From Sympetrum striolatum (Eukaryota; Arthropoda; Insecta; Odonata; Libellulidae), in NCBI GenBank assembly GCA_947579665.1, contig OX388346.1, positions 91,266,615 through 91,330,614 on the forward strand: a stretch of DNA of 64,000 nt, in the 5' to 3' direction. Under the pieces are notes generated by a model. It was given only the letters and a program-made list of their open reading frames with translations. It was not told where the DNA came from and made no database searches. Positions 33,383-45,200 of this stretch are shown here, piece after piece. How positions within the stretch are numbered: position 1 is the first letter of the stretch; each line of letters opens with the position of its first letter. A program made the translations under genes and the position numbers.

Positions 33383-35948
33383 CTATCGGCGCCAAAAGAA
33401 ACGGGACAGCTAAACGTGAGTCGCCAGCGTGTCAGGTTGGCAGCAGTGCAAGCGAGGAAGAGATAAGCGGTCGGCGGGGATTTTGGGTATGGCGTATCGG
33501 AAACATTCGGCTGTCGTCGGAGAGGTGAGGAAAAGGGGCTGGAGACAGGCAGGACGGGGGAAGGCGGAGTGGACTCTGCTGGTAAAGCGCCGAGAACCAG
33601 CTGATTTTAGTCAAGAAGCGCTGTTGCGTTCTTTCTTCTGATTTTAAAATTAGTGGTCGGAACAATTCCGAACGCTACCATTAATTAAAGAGTTTCACTC
33701 AATTTTAATAGACAGTGTCATTTTATTATACAGGTATTAGGGGTCGTCCATAAATAAAACAAAATTACAAAAATCTCAGCCTAGGATCTAATTTTACGAT
33801 AAACCACGCTAATTAAAACTAGTTACCAGATCTTAAACTAACGTAAATGAAAAGTTGAATGAATTTGATCAAAGTTTTTCCTTTATTTATTTATTTTCCG
33901 GCGCTTTCAACGGCAATCTGCTTCAAGCGATGGGTCAATGCGTTTAACGTCTTCCAAAATTTAAAGTAAAATACAAATTTACAAGCTTATTGTGGGGATT
34001 CTTTTGTGGTGTTTAAAGTTTTGACAGGATGTAAAAATATGAAATAACCTTGTAATATTTGTATTTTAAAAATATACTTTAGGATTTTTTCCGAGTTTTA
34101 TTTTCTTTTTCTGAGTATATTGTGGGAGCCAATTCATAGATAACACCGTTATTCAAAGAGATAAAATAATAAATTCATTTGAGTAATAAAAACTTATATA
34201 TTGTAAACATTTGTTGGTTTTCATTCTTTTCCTTATTAAAGGACTGTAGTCAATCGAAGACTAACAATAAGTAAAGGAAAGAAAGTTATTAAACTAGGTC
34301 AAAAAAGATAAATTTCAAATTTTAACGGCCAGACCGTTGGCAGTATTTAATCTGTTTCTAACAAATACCAGTTTTTACGAAAAAAAATTAGCATGTTAAG
34401 TTTACATCACATATATTTTATGAAATATAAATATTTCCTGATATCATTTTGCCAAAAAAATGAAGTCACAAAAATTATAATTTGCAAAATAATTCAGATT
34501 TTTAACATAAACTTCTTTAAAGAACCTTTTTCCTTGTTCTTTCAACAACGAGTTTATTGTGATGACAAATTCCTGCCCCAACAAAACAATTATAAATATC
34601 TTTCCATAAAATATATATCAATAAAACTAAAGAAACTAATTTTTAATCACAATTGATCGCCTTTTATTAGATTGATATTTAATGACGTCGCCTCCACTTA
34701 TAATGAGCTCTTCAAGGCGATTAGGCAAAGAATTACAAAGAGCGCTGCAAAACTGCGGCGTTATGGCTCTCCCAACCTCCTCGGCGTGTTCTTGAAGCTC
34801 TTGTTGATTTCGGTCGTTGCGATTTTCCCAATCGTTGACGATAAATCCCCAAATATTTTCTATGGGGTTCACCTCAGCGGCTCTTGCTGGCATGGGCATC
34901 AGAATAATGCGGGGATGTTCATCAAACCAATTTTTCACTACTGCTGCAGTATGGATCGGAGCATTGTCGTATATAAACATGATGGCTTCTCCTGGTGGCA
35001 CAACTTGATCCACATAGGGAAGCAGATGATTTACAAGAATTTGCACGTAGTCCAATGCTGTCATTCGTGCGGGTGCACGGACGATGTGCCCTACTCCTGC
35101 TGCTGACATGCAGCCCCACATATTTACCGTCACATGGCCTGACGATTTATTTCGGACGACGTGCTGAGGGTCATACCTAAATTACAAAAAAAATGTATGA
35201 ACCTTAACATTATTTTCGTATTGTCTCAAAATTGTTCATAAGTCACGTAACGCAATTACTTTATTACAATGCAAATATTCATACCTTGTATTGGGAGGTC
35301 TCCATAACGTTAGGCGTCCTTCCTGGTCGCTCCTGAACGTTTTCTCGTCGGCATAAATGGCCAGCATCCAGAAATCGAGTGGCAAATGTCGATTAATAAT
35401 TGCGTAGTGCAACCTAACACTCTTGTGCTCATCGGTGAGCTCAAGCTTGTGAGCAGGGGCACGATGCTTAAAGCCTTCTTCTTTAAGCCTCCTCCTAACG
35501 GTATTGGGAGAACAATCCAAATTCATCTAGAAAAAAACAGCTCATTTAGCAACCTTAAATGCTTGACATCAACTACTTTAGAAAATCAGTAGTATTAAGC
35601 TGTTTTAATACGGGTAGCTTAAGCAGAAAAAATCTAACAAAAAAGAAAGGTGCGAGTATAGTTGTTAACTAGAGTATCACACGAAAGTCAAAAAGATCAG
35701 AGATAAAAATCGTCCAAATTAAAAAAAAAGTTGTGGGTGTTTTCCCGAATCCCAGCGGCAACGATCGAACCCAGATCGCCCGCTTACCAGTATACTGCAC
35801 AAGCATGAGCGCCAAACGGGGATTCAACATCAGCCATGAGGGCTGAGCTTATTACGAGCGCGCAGCCCACGTGTCGCGCAATATAAACATATAGAAATAT
35901 ATATAAATATTAACAAAAGAGAAAATTTTTGCCAACCTTGCGCGTGTC
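33383..35948 (+). repeat. Left arm of the fold-back composite
   Basis: Inverted copy of 37,042-39,578. The outermost ~140 bp match almost perfectly (one visible difference near 33,488). The inner edge is GCGCGTGTC at 35,940-35,948, mirrored by GACACGCGC at 37,042-37,050. Contains the truncated transposase copy and AT-rich 3' sequence. Single-stranded it would form a ~2.5 kb stem. Confidence 0.88.
34672..35526 (-). pseudogene. Inverted second copy of the transposase, lacking exon 1
   Basis: Minus-strand mirror of exons 2 and 3: exon 2 at 35,526-35,285 and exon 3 at about 35,177-34,639. Splice sites are conserved. Exon 1 with the start codon and the first helix-turn-helix is absent because the arm ends at 35,948. 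Differences from the right copy include KSVRLHY for KGNRLHY, Ala for Pro in PARAAEVNPIE, and loss of the stop after VIKY, which adds 10 residues. The three catalytic residues remain. It cannot start normally. Confidence 0.85.
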
Positions 35949-37041
35949 TCAATAATTTGAATGAATTTGACCAAAGTTTTTCCTTTATTTCTTTATTTCC
36001 GGCGCTTTCAACAGCAATCTGCTTCAAGCGATGGGTCAATGTGTTTGACGTCTTCCAAAATTTAAAGTGAAATATAAATTTACATGCTTATTGTGGGGAT
36101 TCTTTTTTGGCGTTTAGAGTCTTGACAGGATTTAAAAATATAAAATAAATTTGTAATATTGGTATTTTAAAAATATACTTTAGGATTTTTGCCGAGTTTT
36201 ATTTTTTTTTCCATAGACAGTTGCCAGCGTGTCAGGTTGGCAGCAGCGAAAACGATTAAGCGGTAATCGGTCGGCGGGGATATTGGGAGGGGCGAATATC
36301 TTAACACTCTTTTGATTGCCGTTCAATATTACAACTCAATATGGCTCACCGATCAACGGCGGAAGTTAGGGGGGCCATTAGTGCCCTCCATGATTTGGGC
36401 CTAAGTATAAGAGAAATCGGTGAAGAACTAGGTATTCCAAAATCGACTGTGCAGCGATGGACAAGTCGTCATGAAATGGGTCTACATTTAACCAACCGGC
36501 CTAAATCTGGTAGACCACGGGTAACCACACCGCAACAAGACGCGCAAATTGTGCAGCATTGCGCAAATGCGCCTTTGACGAAACGTGGCACCCTCGGTAT
36601 AATTGAACAGGTGAGTTTTAGACTATGATGGATCTACTCTAACTCTGTCAATATTGCACTGTTATGACCTGACAGCGATCGGTTTAATCGAGACAACGGG
36701 GTTTCCATCGCTTTGCGTCGATCATATAAGAATTGATATATTCTAAAACCCTATCTTATGTTATAGATTTACAATTGTTCGATTTTTGTCTTCTTTGAAC
36801 ATCATGGATGAAATTTTTCATGAGGAAAGTTGGTAAACAAAATCCCATTCAACAAGTTTGTGGCAACATTGCCACTCATTTCCGCTGCGCCTGCATTGAC
36901 AAGGTTATTTTGACCCATATATGCCTATAGTCCCTTTCAAAAAGCATAAAAACTACAACATCCAATGTTTATGAAATAATTGCAGAAATAACCTTTTATG
37001 AATCATAAGTTTGTAATTAAGGATGGGTATTCTCTTTTTTT
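35949..37041 (+). other. Spacer of the fold-back composite, with transposase exon 1
   Basis: The only part present once. 35,951-36,200 is a direct copy of 33,850-34,115. 36,219-36,295 is a direct copy of 33,421-33,500 (CGCCAGCGTGTCAGG, CGGTCGGCGGGGA), so the two blocks are in swapped order compared with the arm. Transposase exon 1 and the start of its intron follow. The swap suggests a rearrangement joined two element copies tail to head. Confidence 0.75.
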
Positions 37042-38317
37042 GACACGCGCAAGGTTGGCAAAAATTTTCTCTTTTGTTAATATTTATATATATTTCTATA
37101 TGTTTATATTGCGCGACACGTGGGTTGCGCGCTCGTAATAAGCTCAGCCCTCATGGCTGATGTTGAATCCCCGTTTGGCGCTCATGCTTGTGCAGTATAC
37201 TGGTAAGCGGGCGATCTGGGTTCGATCGTTGCCGCTGGGATTCGGGAAAACACCCACACCTTTTTTTTAATTTGGACGATTTTTATCTCTGATCTTTTTG
37301 ACTTTCGTGTGATACTCTAGTTAACAACTATACTCGCACCTTTCTTTTTTTGTTAGATTTTTTCTGCTTAAGCTACCCGTATTAAAACAGCTTAATACTA
37401 CTGATTTTCTAAAGTAGTTGATGTCAAGCATTTAAGGTTGCTAAATGAGCTGTTTTTTTCTAGATGAATTTGGATTGTTCTCCCAATACCGTTAGGAGGA
37501 GGCTTAAAGAAGAAGGCTTTAAGCATCGTGCCCCTGCTCACAAGCTTGAGCTCACCGATGAGCACAAGGGGAATAGGTTGCACTACGCAATTATTAATCG
37601 ACATTTGCCACTCGATTTCTGGATGCTGGCCATTTATGCCGACGAGAAAACGTTCAGGAGCGACCAGGAAGGACGCCTAACGTTATGGAGACCTCCCAAT
37701 ACAAGGTATGAATATTTGCATTGTAATAAAGTTATTGCGTTACGTGACTTCTGAACAATTTTGAGACAATACGAAAATAATGTTAAGGTTCATACATTTT
37801 TTTGAAATTTAGGTATGACCCTCAGCACGTCGTCCGAAATAAATCGTCAGGCCATGTGACGGTAAATATGTGGGGCTGCATGTCAGCAGCAGGAGTAGGG
37901 CACATCGTCCGTGCACCCGCACGAATGACAGCATTGGACTACGTGCAAATTCTTGTAAATCATCTGCTTCCCTATGTGGATCAAGTTGTGCCACCAGGAG
38001 AAGCCATCATGTTTATATACGACAATGCTCCGATCCATACTGCAGCAGTAGTGAAAAATTGGTTTGATGAACATCCCCGCATTATTCTGATGCCCATGCC
38101 AGCAAGAGCCCCTGAGGTGAACCCCATAGAAAACATTTGGGGATTTATCGTAAACGATTGGGAAAATCGCAACGACCGAAACCAACAAGAGCTGCAAGAA
38201 CACGCCGAGGAGGTTTGGAGAGCCATAACGCCGCAGTTTTGCAGCGCTCTTTGTAATTCATTGCCTTATCGCCTTGAAGAGCTCATTATAAGTGGAGGCG
38301 ACGTAATTAAATATTAA
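36341..38317 (+). CDS. Tc1/mariner-superfamily transposase, three exons, open
   Basis: Exons 36,341-36,610, 37,464-37,705 and 37,813-38,317, with donors CAG|GTGAG and AAG|GTATG and acceptors TTTTTCTAG and AATTTAG. Total 1,017 nt, 338 aa, no stop or frameshift. The N-terminus (MAHRSTAEVRGAIS, then GLSIREIGEELGIPKSTVQR) is a paired-type helix-turn-helix; KSGRPR resembles the GRPR AT-hook linker of Tc1-like enzymes. A second HTH half lies in exon 2 (SPNTVRRRLKEEGF). Catalytic residues: Asp in YADEKTF, Asp in YDNAPIHTA and Glu in NPIENIWG. I count 35 residues between the last two (DD35E), unlike the DD34E of Tc1 itself. It may be functional and act on the long inverted repeats around it. Confidence 0.88.
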
Positions 38318-39578
38318 TCGAAAAAAAGGCGTTCAATTGTGATTGAAAATTAGTTTCTTTAGGTTTATTGATATTATTTTATGTTTTATCTTTATGGAAA
38401 GATATTTATAAATGTTTTGTTAGGGCAGGAATTTGTCATCACAATAAACTCGTTGTTTAAAGAACAAGGAAAAAGGTTCTTTAAAGATGTTTATTTTAAA
38501 ATCAGTATTATTTTGCAAATTATAATTTTTGTGACTTCATTTTTTTGGCAAAATGATATCAGGAAGTATTTATATTTCATAAAATATATGTGATGTAAAC
38601 TTAACATATTAATTTTTTTCGTAAAAACTGGTATTTGTTAGAAACAGATCAAATACTGTCAAACGGTCTGGTCGCTAAAATTTGAAATTTATCTTTTTTG
38701 ACCTAGTTTAATAACTTTCTTTCCTTTACTTATTGTTAGTCTTCGATTGACTACAGTCCTTTAATAAGGAAAAGAATGAAAACCAACAAATGTTTACAAT
38801 ATATAATTTTTTATTACTCAAATTAAATTAATATTTATCACTTTGAATAACGGTGTTATCTATGAATTGGCTCCCACAATATACTCAGAAAAAGAAAATA
38901 AAACTCGGAATAAATCCTAAAGTATATTTTTTAAATACCTATATTACAAGTTTATTTTATATTTTTAAATCCTAACAAGACTCTAAACGCCACAAAAGAA
39001 TCCCCACAATAAGCTTGTAAATTTGTATTTTACCTTAAATTTTGGAAGACGTTAAACGCATTGACCCATCGCTGGAAGCAGATTGCTGTTGAAAGCGCCG
39101 GAAAATAAATAAATAAAGGAAAAACTTTGATCAAATTCATTCAACTTTTCATTTACGTTAGTTTAAGATCTGGCATTTAGTTTTAATTAGCGTGATTTAT
39201 GGTATAATTAGATTCTAGGCTGAGATTTTTTTATTTTGTTTTATTTATGAACGACCCCTAATACCTGTATAATAAAATGACACTGTCTATTAAAATTGAG
39301 TGAAACTCTTTAATTAATGGTAGCGTTCGGAATTGTTACGACCACTAATTTTCAAATCAGAAGAAACGACGCAAACGCGCTTTTTGTCTAAAATCAGCTG
39401 GTTCTCGGCGCTTTACCAGCAGACGAAAGGCAAGCCTACTCCGACGACAGCCGAATGTTTCCGATACGCCCTTCCCAAAATCCCCGCCGACCGCTTATCT
39501 CTTCCTCGCTTGCACTGCTGCCAACCTGACACGCTGGCGACTCACGTTTAGCTGTCCCGTTTCTTTTGGCGCCGATAG
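37042..39578 (-). repeat. Right arm of the fold-back composite
   Basis: Mirror of 33,383-35,948. Holds transposase exons 2 and 3 of the open copy, the part of intron 1 next to them and the 3' terminal region. A tRNA-like snippet (about 37,175-37,245, with GGGTTCGATCG) occurs in intron 1 and in mirror form at about 35,745-35,815 in the left arm. Confidence 0.88.
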
Positions 39579-39580
39579 TA

Positions 39581-41209
39581 CATAAGCCCGGGAAATGTCA
39601 TGCAAATGCAGATGCGCTCAGTCGAAAGGTGAGAGGAGTCACGGTGGAGGGGAGTGTCAATTTCGGGAAGGCACAGGAGCGGGATGAAGAGTGTAAGGAA
39701 TGGAGGAGAAATAAGGACTTCTTAATGATTGATGGTGTAGTGCATCGTAGAACAAAGGATGGGAACCGAATAGCGGTCCCCGTTTCACTTAGAGAACAGA
39801 TATTGTTGCAATGTCATGACCATGCGTTATCGGGACATTTGGGAGTGAACGCCACGAGGGCTAGACTTTTGTCCCAATATTGGTGGCCGGGAATTAGGAG
39901 GCAAGGGGAAGAATACGCAAGAAATTGTGTCTCTTGCAAACTAAGGAGTCCTTATGGAAGGAGCCGTGCGCCCCTACAGCCACTTCCTGCTACGAACAGG
40001 CCGTTCGATTTTGTGGCTTTAGACGTTGTAGGGCCCCTTCCGAAAACGAGCCGAGGAAATAGATTCATTTTGACGATTATGGATCATTTTTCACGGTACA
40101 TCGTGATGGTGGCCTTGCCGGACCAAACGGCGGAGTCAGTGTCGGGGGCTTTGGTGAAAGAATGGATTTTACGGTTCGGCGTCCCTCAAAAAGTTCTGAC
40201 AGACCAAGGAACTAACTTTATGTCAGAGTTGTTTAAGGGAGTTTGTAAGTTGCTGCAGGTGAAACAGTTGAGAACCTCCTCATACCACCCGGAAACGAAC
40301 GGCCGAGTGGAAAGGGTACACCGGACAATTGCACAGATGCTCAGTCATTATGTCAATAGTAAACATAATGACTGGGACGAGTGGTTAAACTATGCGGTGA
40401 CTGCATACAATACAAGTGTGCATCGAAGCACGAAGTATTCACCGCACGAGTTGGTTTTCGGATTCACGATGACGACGCCGTTCGAATGTGTTTCGCGTGA
40501 GGTTGAAGACTTCGATGACGGCGCTGTGGCGAATTTGCGTTCCCGATTACAGAAGATGTGGGGCAAGTGCCGCAAAAACAATATGAGGGCACAAAAACAG
40601 CAGATAAAGGGATCGAAAGTTAAGGGTAGTGACAGGAAATATCGGGTAGGCGATTATGTCTACCTAAGTGACCCTTGTCTGAAGGTGGGGCAGATAAAGA
40701 AATTTCACAAACCTTGGAAGGGCCCCTATCCTATAAAGTCTGTTTTCCCTCCCTGCAATGTGCTATTGGGGCTCCCTTTCCGCGACTTGTTAGTGCACGT
40801 AAATCGTGTTAAACCTTATCTAGGCCCAATTCCTCCACCTAAGACAGGTTGCAGCGGAGAAAGGCGTCCAGGGCGGCCACGGAAGGCGGAGAGGCCATTG
40901 ACACCCCCGGAAACTCAGCTCTCATTGTCCACATGGGATTTTGATGAGATAAGCGGGACCCCCAACGGCGGAGACGGCGCGGCGCCTTCCTGCGTGCCGG
41001 ACAAGGACGAGGACAACGAAGGGGCGATAGAGATAACACCACCAGCTGAGGAGATAGTGGAGGACACTCGATCTTCCGCCTGCCCCCTTCCACAGCGCTC
41101 GCCTTACGAGACGAGGTCCAGACGACCCTTCCCTCCCTCTGTGACGCAACGGTACAATCTACGGTCACGTGGGCCATTACCGCCACTTTCGGAGGAAGTG
41201 GAACTATAG
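39581..41209 (+). pseudogene. pol: Gypsy pol, C-terminal part: integrase (separated from its start)
   Basis: Resumes in the same frame as the N-terminal part, with HKPGKCHANADALSR, the hinge that closes RNase H in gypsy elements. The HHCC zinc finger follows: CHDHALSGHLGV ... CVSCK (about 39,810-39,940). The integrase core has ALDVVGP (first Asp, about 40,020), LTDQGTNF (second Asp, about 40,200) and NGRVERVHR (Glu, about 40,310). The GPY/F module appears as WKGPYPIKSV (about 40,717), ending HVNRVKPYL. A ~120-residue acidic, proline-rich tail follows and may act in target choice. No internal stops. The open frame upstream to 39,566 is transposon sequence. An env-position small ORF starts 4 nt after the stop. 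Confidence 0.93.
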
Positions 41210-41212
41210 AAC

Positions 41213-41428
41213 ATGGGGTTCGTTGTGGTTTTGTTTTTAGGAGTTATGTGTACGGTGATGGGGCAGAGTATAAGGAAGTCGGAGGGGCAAAGGCACATGT
41301 TTGGTGTAGTGTCGAGTCATGCGAGCGGGATGCTTTCACGGGAGTGTTGTGGACGCAATAAAATGTGCGCGTCCCAGTGGAGGACTATGGACACGAGGAC
41401 GATGGAGGACCATAACTGTTTCTTTTGA
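41213..41428 (+). CDS. Small ORF at the env position, secretory-type N-terminus
   Basis: 71 codons, starting 4 nt after the pol stop. The first ~18 residues (MGFVVVLFLGVMCTVMGQS) look like a cleavable signal peptide. The rest is short, basic and cysteine-containing (RECCGRNKMC, NCFF) with no transmembrane segment. Some gypsy elements have an envelope gene here. This could be the stump of a deleted one, a small secreted factor, or chance. I do not recognise it, and it is far too short for a functional envelope. Confidence 0.4.
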   Translation: MGFVVVLFLGVMCTVMGQSIRKSEGQRHMFGVVSSHASGMLSRECCGRNKMCASQWRTMDTRTMEDHNCFF

Positions 41429-41522
41429 GTTTTTTTTTAATATGATTGTAGAATTACTTGTTGATATTTTTTTTGGGGGGTTATTAGGTATTAGTTAGGT
41501 GTTAGGGTTTTAGATAGATATT

Positions 41523-41547
41523 CTGAGTTGCATATATCGCAACTCAG
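41523..41547 (+). repeat. Perfect hairpin upstream of the 3' LTR
   Basis: CTGAGTTGC (41,523-41,531) and GCAACTCAG (41,539-41,547) form a perfect 9 bp stem with a 7-base loop, 16 bp before the 3' LTR. The polypurine tract expected next to the LTR is weak here (TTAGGGAGTAA at about 41,553-41,563). Confidence 0.6.
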
Positions 41548-41563
41548 ATTCGTTAGGGAGTAA

Positions 41564-41959
41564 TGTAAGGAAATGGGCTCCCGTTCCTCCACGGCAGCAT
41601 GAGGATGTGTGTGTGCTTCTTTCCATCCGTGCGAATAGCGTACCTTGCATGAGTGGTCCCACGCTTTCGCACCTACGGTAGACACATTCCTCGCACGTGG
41701 AAGTATAGCTCCCTTTCTCTGGAGGACAGGGAGGGTGTACTCTACACCGTGAGAATCGCCGATCTTGCGGCGATTCTCGACTCCGCGGTGGGAAGAGCGG
41801 AGAGTGAAGGGAGTCAGTCGTCAATGGGAGTGTGGGTCGGGAGTACGGTGATGCGAGAGCACGGGGGATGTTCAGAAACGGATTAAGTTGGAACATTTGG
41901 TGTTTTTCCGCGTTCCCTGTCCTCACCTCGGCGGACCCCCAGCTTTGGGAGTGCTAACA
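41564..41959 (+). repeat. Gypsy 3' LTR
   Basis: 396 bp copy of the 5' LTR, offset 11,829 bp, identical as read, including the internal hairpin (41,751-41,778). Followed by the target duplication CAAA and then the interrupted hAT element. Confidence 0.96.
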
Positions 41960-42249
41960 CAAATTTTGTTAACTGGTATGGACATGTGTTCGACGTATTC
42001 CTACGCGCATAACTCTGCCAAATAACAACAGTTAGCGCTGTAGTCACAGTCCACACCGGAAAAGAGGTTGAGGATCTCGAAATCCTCGAGATTCCAGCCT
42101 ATTTCAACGATTTGGAACACTTCGACAATTTTGTTCACTTCGTCGAGAAGATTTGTCCGGTGTTGATCAGAGCATCCAGATATAGATACTTGCGTTTATC
42201 TGTTCATCTCGTAGAATCCAACCGAATCTTTATCCATCGTTAACCTGAA

Positions 42250-45200
42250 ATGGCTGAATCCGATAAAAAGTTTCCTTTCGGGTATTTAGAGCCATATTTT
42301 TATTTAACTGAAGGCTCGGGCACTGAGAATATGGCGGTAAGATGCAAACTTTGCGTTGGAACGAAGGTGCTCAAGTGCTCATGGAGTTCATCGTCAAATT
42401 TAAGGAAGCATATAATGGTAAGTAAACGACTATTTATTTGTATCATCAACTTTCCAGTTCTTCAGTATGTATTTCTTCATTCTTTCTAAACATTCATTTC
42501 AATTTTTGAAACACGTGGGCGATATTGTAAGTGAAGTGATTAACTTCATCAAAAACTTTCCACTGTCTCATTTTAATTTAGTGTTTCATTGGTAATATCA
42601 GAGGATTCCTTAAATCATGCCAGAAACCACGAGTCTGAGATATCTTTATAATTTCACTATTTAGTGCCTATACTTTGTTCAGTAACCATTGCTATAGCCG
42701 TGTTAGCACGAGTGCATCGGTGCACCTAATTGTATGATAAACATTCACCAATAATTTTGAAAGGCGTAAATATGCTAAATCGCGTTTGTGTGAATGTATG
42801 TGGGCTATTAGGCCGTTTTACAAGGTAACTTGTACCCACGTGGGCTCATGTGTGGATTAGTGCATGCTTTTTCAAATATTCACTGTCTAAACACCAAAAT
42901 TTGCACAAATTCAGGAGCACTTGCTGTAGAAATTCCCCGCTGTACTAATTGAGTTTATTTCAAGCCAGCGTTCAATCGTTATTCCACGTACTCACAAAAT
43001 TGTGTAGTAAAGACTGCTTTAAATTCCTACTACGGTTTCTCTCCACCGGCGATGTACTATTAAAATGCAAACATTTCGCGTTAATTGTATAATCTACGAA
43101 TATAGTTTAATGTAACTAAAGCTCTCCTGCGTATTTAAAGGAAGGTTATTTCATTCGACGTCATTTTCCCTATTATAATTATGATATGAAATGAATTAAT
43201 CTTTTTGTAGTCTCTAATTTTAGTTTTTATTTCACTAGTAGACCTATTTTCAACTATTGAAGTCTATACTTAGGCCATTATTTTTATTTTCGGTTGTATG
43301 TAATTTTACCTAACTATTTCAAGTGATGGCATTCAATCGCAAAGGAATTGCAGATCCTGTGAGCTTGATACAAAAAATTGTTAACATGCAAAAAGACATT
43401 AGTCCCCTTAGTGCAAATACATTGTAACTGGCATGACTTCCTATGTTTTGCATTTTTCATTTAACTGCTAGAAAGTTTTAGTCCCCATTGAATACACCGA
43501 ATGCTGAGAATTAAAAATGAGGTTGTTTCTTTCAGAGGGTGCATCCAGCCAAAGTTTCGGAGATGGACAAATTTCAGAAAACGAGAGGAATCAAGAGGCA
43601 ATTAGGCGAAGACCCTATTCCTAGTGATTTAAGGCAGTCCACAATAAATTTTTCGGGTGAAAGAGTCATCAGCCAGGGAGTTATGGACAAACTGATTGTT
43701 AATTTTGTTTGTGGGTCTCTGCAGCCTTTTTCATTGGTAGAGGAAGATTCCTTCAGGAATTTACTTAATGGCCTGGCGCCAAATCGAAAAATTATGTGCA
43801 GGAAAACTTTGGCAGTGAAACTGAGAGAGAAACACGACTTTTTAAAGAACAGCCTTATTGAGAAACTGGCAGAACAAAGCTCAGTGTGCATAACAGCTGA
43901 CTGTTGGTCGCATTTCAGCAGATCGTATCTGGGGATGACGGTGCACTGGGTGAACAGTGAAAGCTTGAAACGCGAGAGTGCAATGCTGGCAGTACAGCGC
44001 TTAAAAGGAAGGCATACGTTCGATGTTTTGGCTGCTGCAATAGAGAATATTTGCAGGAGCTTCGGCATCCAGAATAAAGTAACTTTGTGTGTCACGGACA
44101 ATGGTTCCAATTTTGTAAAAGCCTTCGCGTAAGTATAATATCATTACCTTAAATTTCTCTTGACGGTGTATTTGCTCATTGTTATTAGAATATTTAGCCA
44201 ACTTTCTTTTTCAGGATGTTTGGGGAGAAGGATGGGCAGTCAGAGGAAGAGGAAGATGAATGTGATGTCCAATTTCTTGAAGTAGGAGGAGTTTTAGATG
44301 GGGGAGAGCAAAACTTCCAGTACATGCTACCTCGTCATCAAAGGTGTGCCGCCCACACACTTAATCTGGTGGCAACCAAGGTGAGATTTAATGTTTTTAT
44401 ATGGTTGTAGTAAGTGTTTATTTTATGCCTTTGAATCTTTAAGGTCATAATTGGATAAATATAAGTGATAAATCCTTGAAATGGAATGCTCATACAATTT
44501 TCTCATTTTAGGATGCCCAACAAGCAGAAAAGGATGGAGTTTTTAAAAAAATTTCTAGGCCTGCCTTTGCCAAATGCCAGGCATTATGGAATAAACAGCG
44601 GAGCACTGTTTGTGCCGACTCCATCAAGGCAGCCTTTGATAAGCTGCTTTCAGTACCCACAATAACCAGGTGGAATAGCTTGTATGAAAGTATTCATTGT
44701 CTTGTGGGAGTCATCAATAAGTTTGGCCAACCTGTGATGGATTGTCTTGTAGATTCCATAGGTTTAGCCCGTTTAAGGCCAGCAGAATTGGCATTTTTGA
44801 AGGAGTATATTCTGGTAAGTAAATGCATGTATGTAACTCTATTTGGATAAAGAGCCGGCTGGTCACCAGTCTGTTCAGTTAGTGTGTGCAGAGTGCACAA
44901 AGGAAGAAAAATGTTCTGATTATAATCTAGATTCTTTTTCAACAGTGTCCTCATTATTTGTTATATATTTGATATCTTATCATATTTGATAACTTCCTTG
45001 TAACTTATACATGGGTCAGACCACTTAAGTTGGTGGCATGTACTATTATTAATCTTCATAGTTATTGACATTTCCTTTGGATAGTTTCTTTTGTCAGCAT
45101 GCTGACTATTTCTATTTTATCAAAGCCTGTGAAAGTCGCTGTGTATGAGTTGGAAGTGTTGGTAAAATTTCTCTTGTTGAATGTCATTTGGAGGAGTACA

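Larger units (their letters stand above)
33383..39578. mobile_element. Tc1/mariner-type fold-back composite, 6.2 kb
   Basis: Begins CTATCGGCGCCAAAAG and ends with its exact reverse complement, flanked by TA (33,381-33,382 and 39,579-39,580), the Tc1/mariner target. Left arm 33,383-35,948 and right arm 37,042-39,578 are near-identical inverted copies: paired landmarks sum to 72,961-72,990, so the axis is near 36,495. A 1,093 bp spacer (35,949-37,041) separates them. Each arm contains transposase exons 2 and 3; exon 1 exists only once, in the spacer, in the orientation of the right arm. The spacer also holds, in direct orientation, rearranged copies of subterminal sequence (33,850-34,115 and 33,421-33,500). 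It sits in a gypsy element with identical LTRs, so it moved very recently. Confidence 0.9.
29735..41959 (+). mobile_element. Ty3/gypsy LTR retrotransposon, with a nested DNA transposon
   Basis: Two 396 bp LTRs (29,735-30,130 and 41,564-41,959) read as identical base for base and start TGTAAGG and end CTAACA. The flanking 4 bp duplication is CAAA (29,731-29,734 and 41,960-41,963). Between them are a primer-binding site, gag with two zinc knuckles, and pol in the order protease, reverse transcriptase, RNase H, integrase (the Ty3/gypsy order). Identical LTRs mean a very recent insertion. Pol is interrupted by a 6.2 kb Tc1-type composite at 33,383-39,578. Its GC content is clearly higher than the surroundings. 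Confidence 0.97.

Noticed and set aside
33432..33665. Short frames near the composite's terminus
   Set aside because: They lie in the terminal inverted repeat and match nothing; they are mirrored at the other end.
37170..37250. tRNA-like segment in the transposase intron (GGGTTCGATCG)
   Set aside because: The T-stem does not pair correctly and no acceptor stem is visible. It is duplicated only because both composite arms carry it.
39566..39580. ATG at 39,566 as the start of an integrase gene
   Set aside because: The ATG lies in the inserted transposon's end. The integrase frame simply continues from pol and is not an independent gene.
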